Part shown: positions 60,502 through 64,000 of the stretch, in pieces
Position numbering within the stretch: position 1 is the stretch's first letter
Layout of the letters: each line of letters opens with the position of its first letter
Translations under genes and position numbers: made by a program
Notes under the pieces: generated by a model
Database searches by the model: none
Seen by the model: the letters and a program-made list of their open reading frames with translations, nothing else
What the model was told of the DNA's origin: nothing
Assembly (NCBI RefSeq): GCF_050389805.1
Contig: NZ_CP130945.1
Coordinates: forward strand, 62,001 to 126,000
DNA from: Bacillus_BD sp050389805
GTDB lineage: Bacteria > Bacillota > Bacilli > Bacillales > Cytobacillaceae
Length of the DNA: 64,000 bases
Direction of reading: 5' to 3'

Positions 60502-61173
60502 ATGTTTAGGAATTTAAAGGAAGACATTGATGTCATTTTTGAACAAGATCCAGCAGCTCGCAGTCGATTTGAAGTGATTCTAACGTATTCAGGACTTCAC
60601 GCCATTTGGTCACATCGACTCGCACATGCCCTTCACAAAAGGAAGTTTTTTTTCCTAGCACGTGTTGTATCACAGATTAGTCGATTCTTCACTGGAATTG
60701 AGATTCATCCAGGTGCAAAGATCGGTAAGAAACTTTTTATTGACCACGGAATGGGGGTTGTCATCGGCGAAACTTGTGAAATCGGGGATAATGTAACGAT
60801 TTATCAAGGGGTAACTTTAGGTGGAACTGGGAAGGAGAAAGGAAAACGCCATCCAACGGTTAAGGATAATGCGCTAATTTCAAGCGGTGCCAAAGTATTA
60901 GGGGCTATTACCATTGGTGAAAATGCAAAAGTAGGTGCCGGTTCTGTTGTTCTTCAGGATGTACCAGATAACTCTACAATTGTAGGCATACCAGGACGAA
61001 TTGTTGTCCAAGATGGTGTAAAAGTCAAAAAAGATTTAAATCATGCTAATTTACCAGACCCAGTTGCCGACCGCTTAAATGAAATGCAAGCTACTATTGA
61101 AAAATTAAACCTTGAAATAGAAAACTTAAAGAAGGAAAGGAGCCAAAAGCACCATGACTATTCAAATTTATAA
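60502..61173 (+). CDS. cysE: Serine O-acetyltransferase
   Basis: Makes O-acetylserine, the CysK substrate (223 residues; 217 in B. subtilis). A helical N-terminus is followed by a left-handed beta helix with IHPGAKIGKKLFIDHG, GVVIGETCEIGDNVTIYQGV and the GGTGKEKGKRHPT loop. ATG 60502 follows GGAGGGG; the ATG at 60485-60487 region lies at the repeat border and is rejected. The end overlaps cysS by 20 nt. Expression should depend on the upstream T-box. Confidence 0.96.
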   Translation: MFRNLKEDIDVIFEQDPAARSRFEVILTYSGLHAIWSHRLAHALHKRKFFFLARVVSQISRFFTGIEIHPGAKIGKKLFIDHGMGVVIGETCEIGDNVTIYQGVTLGGTGKEKGKRHPTVKDNALISSGAKVLGAITIGENAKVGAGSVVLQDVPDNSTIVGIPGRIVVQDGVKVKKDLNHANLPDPVADRLNEMQATIEKLNLEIENLKKERSQKHHDYSNL

Positions 61174-62551
61174 TACTCTCACAAGGAAGAAAGAAGACTT
61201 CATTCCTTTAGAAGAAGGAAAAGTCAAAATGTATGTTTGTGGTCCTACCGTATACAACTATATTCATATCGGAAATGCTAGACCAGCCATTGTGTTTGAT
61301 ACTGTACGGAGATATTTCCAATATCGCGGCTATGATGTACGTTTTATTTCTAATTTTACAGATGTTGATGATAAATTAATTCGAGTAGCGAATGAATTGG
61401 GAACGGATGTGCCTGCGATTGCCGATCGCTTTATTGAGGCTTATTTTGAGGATGTGTCTGCACTAGGTTGCCAAAAAGCGGATGTTCATCCTCGTGTTAC
61501 AGACAATATGGATATCATTATTGATTTTATTAAGGTTTTGATTGAAAAAGGATATGCTTACGAATCTGAAGGAGATGTGTACTTTCATACAAGACGCTTC
61601 GAAGGATACGGGAAATTATCTCATCAATCCATTGATGAGCTGCGAATTGGTGCACGTATCGCAGTAGGTGAGAAGAAAAAGGATTCCCTTGATTTTGCTC
61701 TCTGGAAAGGCGCTAAAGAAGGGGAAATATACTGGGAAAGTCCATGGGGGCAAGGTAGACCTGGCTGGCATATTGAATGCTCTGCGATGGCGAAGAAATA
61801 TCTAGGAGAAACCATTGATATCCATGCAGGTGGTCAAGACTTGGCGTTCCCGCATCATGAGAACGAAATTGCACAATCTGAAGCTTTGACAGGAAAACCA
61901 TTTGCTCGCTATTGGATGCATAATGGTTATATTAATATTGATAACGAAAAAATGTCAAAATCCCTTGGTAACTTTGTATTAGTGCATGATATTTTAAAAG
62001 AAGTCGATCCGCAAGTATTACGATTATTTATGCTTTCGGTTCATTATCGTCATCCAATTAACTATAGTGCTGAACTATTAGAGAATACAAAAGCTGGATT
62101 AGAAAGAATCAAAACTTCGTATCAAAACCTGAACCATCGTAAAGAAGCAAGCACAGATTTAACGGAAAATAATCAAGAATGGCTTAAGGATATCGATGGA
62201 TTAAGAGACTCATTTATTAAGGTCATGGATGATGATTTTAATACGGCAAATGCAATATCTGTTTTGTTTGAGGCATCCACTTTAGCGAATCGCTACTTAT
62301 TAGAAAAGAATACATCAGTGGAAATAATCGATAGCTTCCTTTCTTTATTTGATGAATTGCTAAATGTGTTAGGATTACAAATTAAGGAAGAAGAGTTGCT
62401 TGATGAGGAAATTGAAGAATTGATTCAGAAAAGAATTCAGGCTCGTAAAGATCGTAATTTCCAACTAGCTGATGAAATACGTGATCAATTAAAGGATTTA
62501 AATATTATTTTAGAGGATACACCTCAAGGAACAAGATGGAAAAGAGGATAA
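61154..62551 (+). CDS. cysS: Cysteinyl-tRNA synthetase
   Basis: Class I synthetase (465 residues) charging tRNA-Cys. A zinc ligand is C29 in MYVCGPTVYN, followed by HIGN in YIHIGNARPAIVFD and KMSKS near 267 (NEKMSKSLGNF). WHIECSAMA and HHENEIAQSEA supply further zinc ligands. ATG 61154 follows AAAGGAG inside the cysE end. With CysE it is controlled by the cysteine T-box. Confidence 0.97.
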   Translation: MTIQIYNTLTRKKEDFIPLEEGKVKMYVCGPTVYNYIHIGNARPAIVFDTVRRYFQYRGYDVRFISNFTDVDDKLIRVANELGTDVPAIADRFIEAYFEDVSALGCQKADVHPRVTDNMDIIIDFIKVLIEKGYAYESEGDVYFHTRRFEGYGKLSHQSIDELRIGARIAVGEKKKDSLDFALWKGAKEGEIYWESPWGQGRPGWHIECSAMAKKYLGETIDIHAGGQDLAFPHHENEIAQSEALTGKPFARYWMHNGYINIDNEKMSKSLGNFVLVHDILKEVDPQVLRLFMLSVHYRHPINYSAELLENTKAGLERIKTSYQNLNHRKEASTDLTENNQEWLKDIDGLRDSFIKVMDDDFNTANAISVLFEASTLANRYLLEKNTSVEIIDSFLSLFDELLNVLGLQIKEEELLDEEIEELIQKRIQARKDRNFQLADEIRDQLKDLNIILEDTPQGTRWKRG

Positions 62552-62554
62552 AGC

Positions 62555-62974
62555 ATGCTCCACTATCCAAAAAAGATAGATGAAAAACAATTAAACAGTC
62601 TCGCCCTGGCTTATATGGGCGATGCTGTCCTTGAAACTTATGTGAGATATCATTTACTACAGCGTGGTCAAGTAAAGCCCCATCTACTTCATAAAGAAGC
62701 GACTCGATATGTTTCGGCTAAAGCTCAATCTAATATTCTTCATCAAATGAAGGATGAAGATTTTTTCTCTGAAGAGGAAATAGCGATTCTAAAAAGGGGA
62801 AGAAATGCAAAGTCTGGATCAATCCCAAAAAATACGGATGTACAAACCTACCGCTACAGTACAGCTTTTGAAGCTTTAATAGGTTCCCTTTATTTAGCGG
62901 GGAATCAAGAAAGACTTGAAACGATTATTAGACATGCTTTCCAAATCATTGACCAGGTGAAAGGAGGAAATTAA
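62555..62974 (+). CDS. mrnC: Mini-ribonuclease III
   Basis: RNase III catalytic domain without a dsRNA-binding domain (139 residues), which trims 23S rRNA precursor ends in Bacillus. The catalytic Asp is D23 in LAYMGDAVLETYVR, and the second acidic cluster is FEALIGSLYLAG. ATG 62555 lies 3 nt after the cysS stop, so the genes are coupled. Confidence 0.94.
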   Translation: MLHYPKKIDEKQLNSLALAYMGDAVLETYVRYHLLQRGQVKPHLLHKEATRYVSAKAQSNILHQMKDEDFFSEEEIAILKRGRNAKSGSIPKNTDVQTYRYSTAFEALIGSLYLAGNQERLETIIRHAFQIIDQVKGGN

Positions 62975-62975
62975 T

Positions 62976-63719
62976 ATGAGTGAAGACTTTATTATGGGTA
63001 AAAATGCAGTTCTTGAAGCATTACGTTCAGAGCGTGATATTAATAAAATTTGGATTGCTGATGGATCTGGACGAGGGCAAATGCAGCAAGTGATTAACCT
63101 TGCAAAAGAAGCTAATGTATTAGTGCAATTTGTTCCAAAGAAAAAAATAGATGGAATGGTAGAGGGAAATCATCAAGGCGTCCTAGCACAGGTAGCAGCC
63201 TATCAATATTCCGAAATAGATGACTTATTCGCAAAGGCAGAGCAAAAAAACGAAGTTCCTTTCTTTTTATTATTGGATGAAATAGAAGACCCTCATAATT
63301 TAGGCTCCATTATGAGGACGGCTGATGCTACAGGTGCACATGGGATTATTATTCCGAAACGTCGAGCAGTGGGTCTGACCGCTACAGTTGCGAAGGCTTC
63401 AACGGGAGCGATCGAACATATTCCTGTTGTTCGGGTAACTAATATGGCTAGAACGATTGACGAATTGAAAGAGAGAGGCATCTGGATTGTTGGAACAGAT
63501 GCAAAGGGCAAACAGGATTATCGTCAATTCGACGCTAAAATGCCATTAGGTCTTGTGATCGGAAGTGAAGGAAAAGGCATGGGAAGACTTGTTCGAGATA
63601 AATGTGATTTCCTTATTCGATTGCCAATGGTTGGTCATGTTACATCATTAAACGCTTCTGTTGCAGGGGCTTTACTGATGTATGAAGTATATCGAAAACG
63701 GTATCCACTAGAGGGATAA
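62976..63719 (+). CDS. rlmB: 23S rRNA 2'-O-methyltransferase RlmB (YacO)
   Basis: SpoU/TrmH-family (SPOUT) SAM methyltransferase (247 residues). An N-terminal substrate-binding domain (about 1-75, MGKNAVLEALRS) precedes the knotted domain: LLDEIEDPHNLGSIMRTADA, GLVIGSEGKGMGRLVRDKCD and PMVGHVTSLNASVAGALLMYE. The 23S site is assigned by family. ATG 62976 follows AAGGAGG, 1 nt after mrnC. Confidence 0.93.
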   Translation: MSEDFIMGKNAVLEALRSERDINKIWIADGSGRGQMQQVINLAKEANVLVQFVPKKKIDGMVEGNHQGVLAQVAAYQYSEIDDLFAKAEQKNEVPFFLLLDEIEDPHNLGSIMRTADATGAHGIIIPKRRAVGLTATVAKASTGAIEHIPVVRVTNMARTIDELKERGIWIVGTDAKGKQDYRQFDAKMPLGLVIGSEGKGMGRLVRDKCDFLIRLPMVGHVTSLNASVAGALLMYEVYRKRYPLEG

Positions 63720-63721
63720 AT

Positions 63722-64000
63722 ATGAACATTTTACTAGTAGATGGTTATAACATTATTGGGTCATGGCATCAGCTTCAAGAATTAAAGAAAAAAGACCTTG
63801 CGCAAGCTCGAGATAAGTTAGTAGAGAAGATGGCTGAATACCAAGGGTTTACGGGTTACAAAGTCATTGTCGTTTTTGATGCCTATGGAGTACAGGGACT
63901 AGAGAAAAAGTACAAAAATTACCAAATCGATGTTATTTTTACAAAGGAAAATGAAACAGCGGATGAGCGGATCGAGAAATTAGCGATTGCATTGAGCAAC
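63722..64000 (+). CDS. rae1: Ribosome-associated mRNA endonuclease Rae1 (YacP), partial
   Basis: The first 93 codons of a NYN/PIN-like nuclease that enters the ribosomal A site and cleaves mRNA in B. subtilis. MNILLVDGYNIIGSW, KVIVVFDAYGVQGLE and IDVIFTKENETADERIEKLA match YacP closely. ATG 63722 starts 2 nt after the rlmB stop. The window edge cuts the gene; in B. subtilis sigH would follow. Confidence 0.92.
   Translation, partial: MNILLVDGYNIIGSWHQLQELKKKDLAQARDKLVEKMAEYQGFTGYKVIVVFDAYGVQGLEKKYKNYQIDVIFTKENETADERIEKLAIALSN

Overview
The window is a low-GC, endospore-forming Firmicute chromosome segment of the Bacillaceae. The gene order is the classical Bacillus one clockwise of the replication origin, running sspF-ispE-purR-ridA-spoVG-glmU-prs-ctc and ending mrnC-rlmB-rae1. 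Sporulation genes (sspF, spoVG, fin, spoVT, yabP, yabQ, spoIIE) confirm a spore former. The 16S sequence is clearly Bacillaceae; I do not assign a genus. Every gene lies on the + strand, as expected close to oriC on one replichore.

Layout. 1-8026: spore protein, isoprenoid kinase, purine repressor, cell-wall/PRPP precursors, ribosomal L25, peptidyl-tRNA hydrolase and the anti-sigma Fin. 8147-18069: mfd, spoVT and the yabM-yabN-rqcP-yabP-yabQ-divIC-yabR cluster; yabQ carries a frameshift. 18070-30391: spoIIE, yabS, yabT, tilS, hpt, ftsH, coaX, hslO and cysK. 30393-32363: a group II intron lying exactly behind the cysK terminator, where B. subtilis has pabB-pabA-pabC. 32464-37071: folP-folB-folK-yazB-dusB-lysS. 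37156-48327: two nearly identical rRNA operons flanking nine tRNA genes (the rrnJ-trnJ-rrnW arrangement of B. subtilis). 48523-53280: the CtsR-controlled ctsR-mcsA-mcsB-clpC operon. 53374-64000: radA, disA, yacL, ispD, ispF, gltX, then a cysteine T-box leader followed by cysE-cysS-mrnC-rlmB-rae1, the last cut by the window edge.

Regulation can be read directly at many places: sigma-G promoters for sspF and spoVT, a sigma-H promoter for spoVG, a sigma-B promoter for ctc, a Spo0A-type promoter with a 21-bp spacer for spoIIE, a CtsR operator, tandem rRNA promoters, and a T-box with a TGC specifier.

I found no clearly new multi-gene system; this is mostly a conserved housekeeping region. Worth a second look are: a 15-bp perfect inverted repeat that would mask the ispE ribosome-binding site and start codon; a 123-bp partial duplication of tRNA-Gly holding two strong hairpins; a family of modular intergenic repeats (five copies), one of which separates the T-box from cysE; the split yabQ; and the intron with loss of the pab genes. 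Several start codons are corrected here to non-ATG starts on ribosome-binding-site and promoter evidence.
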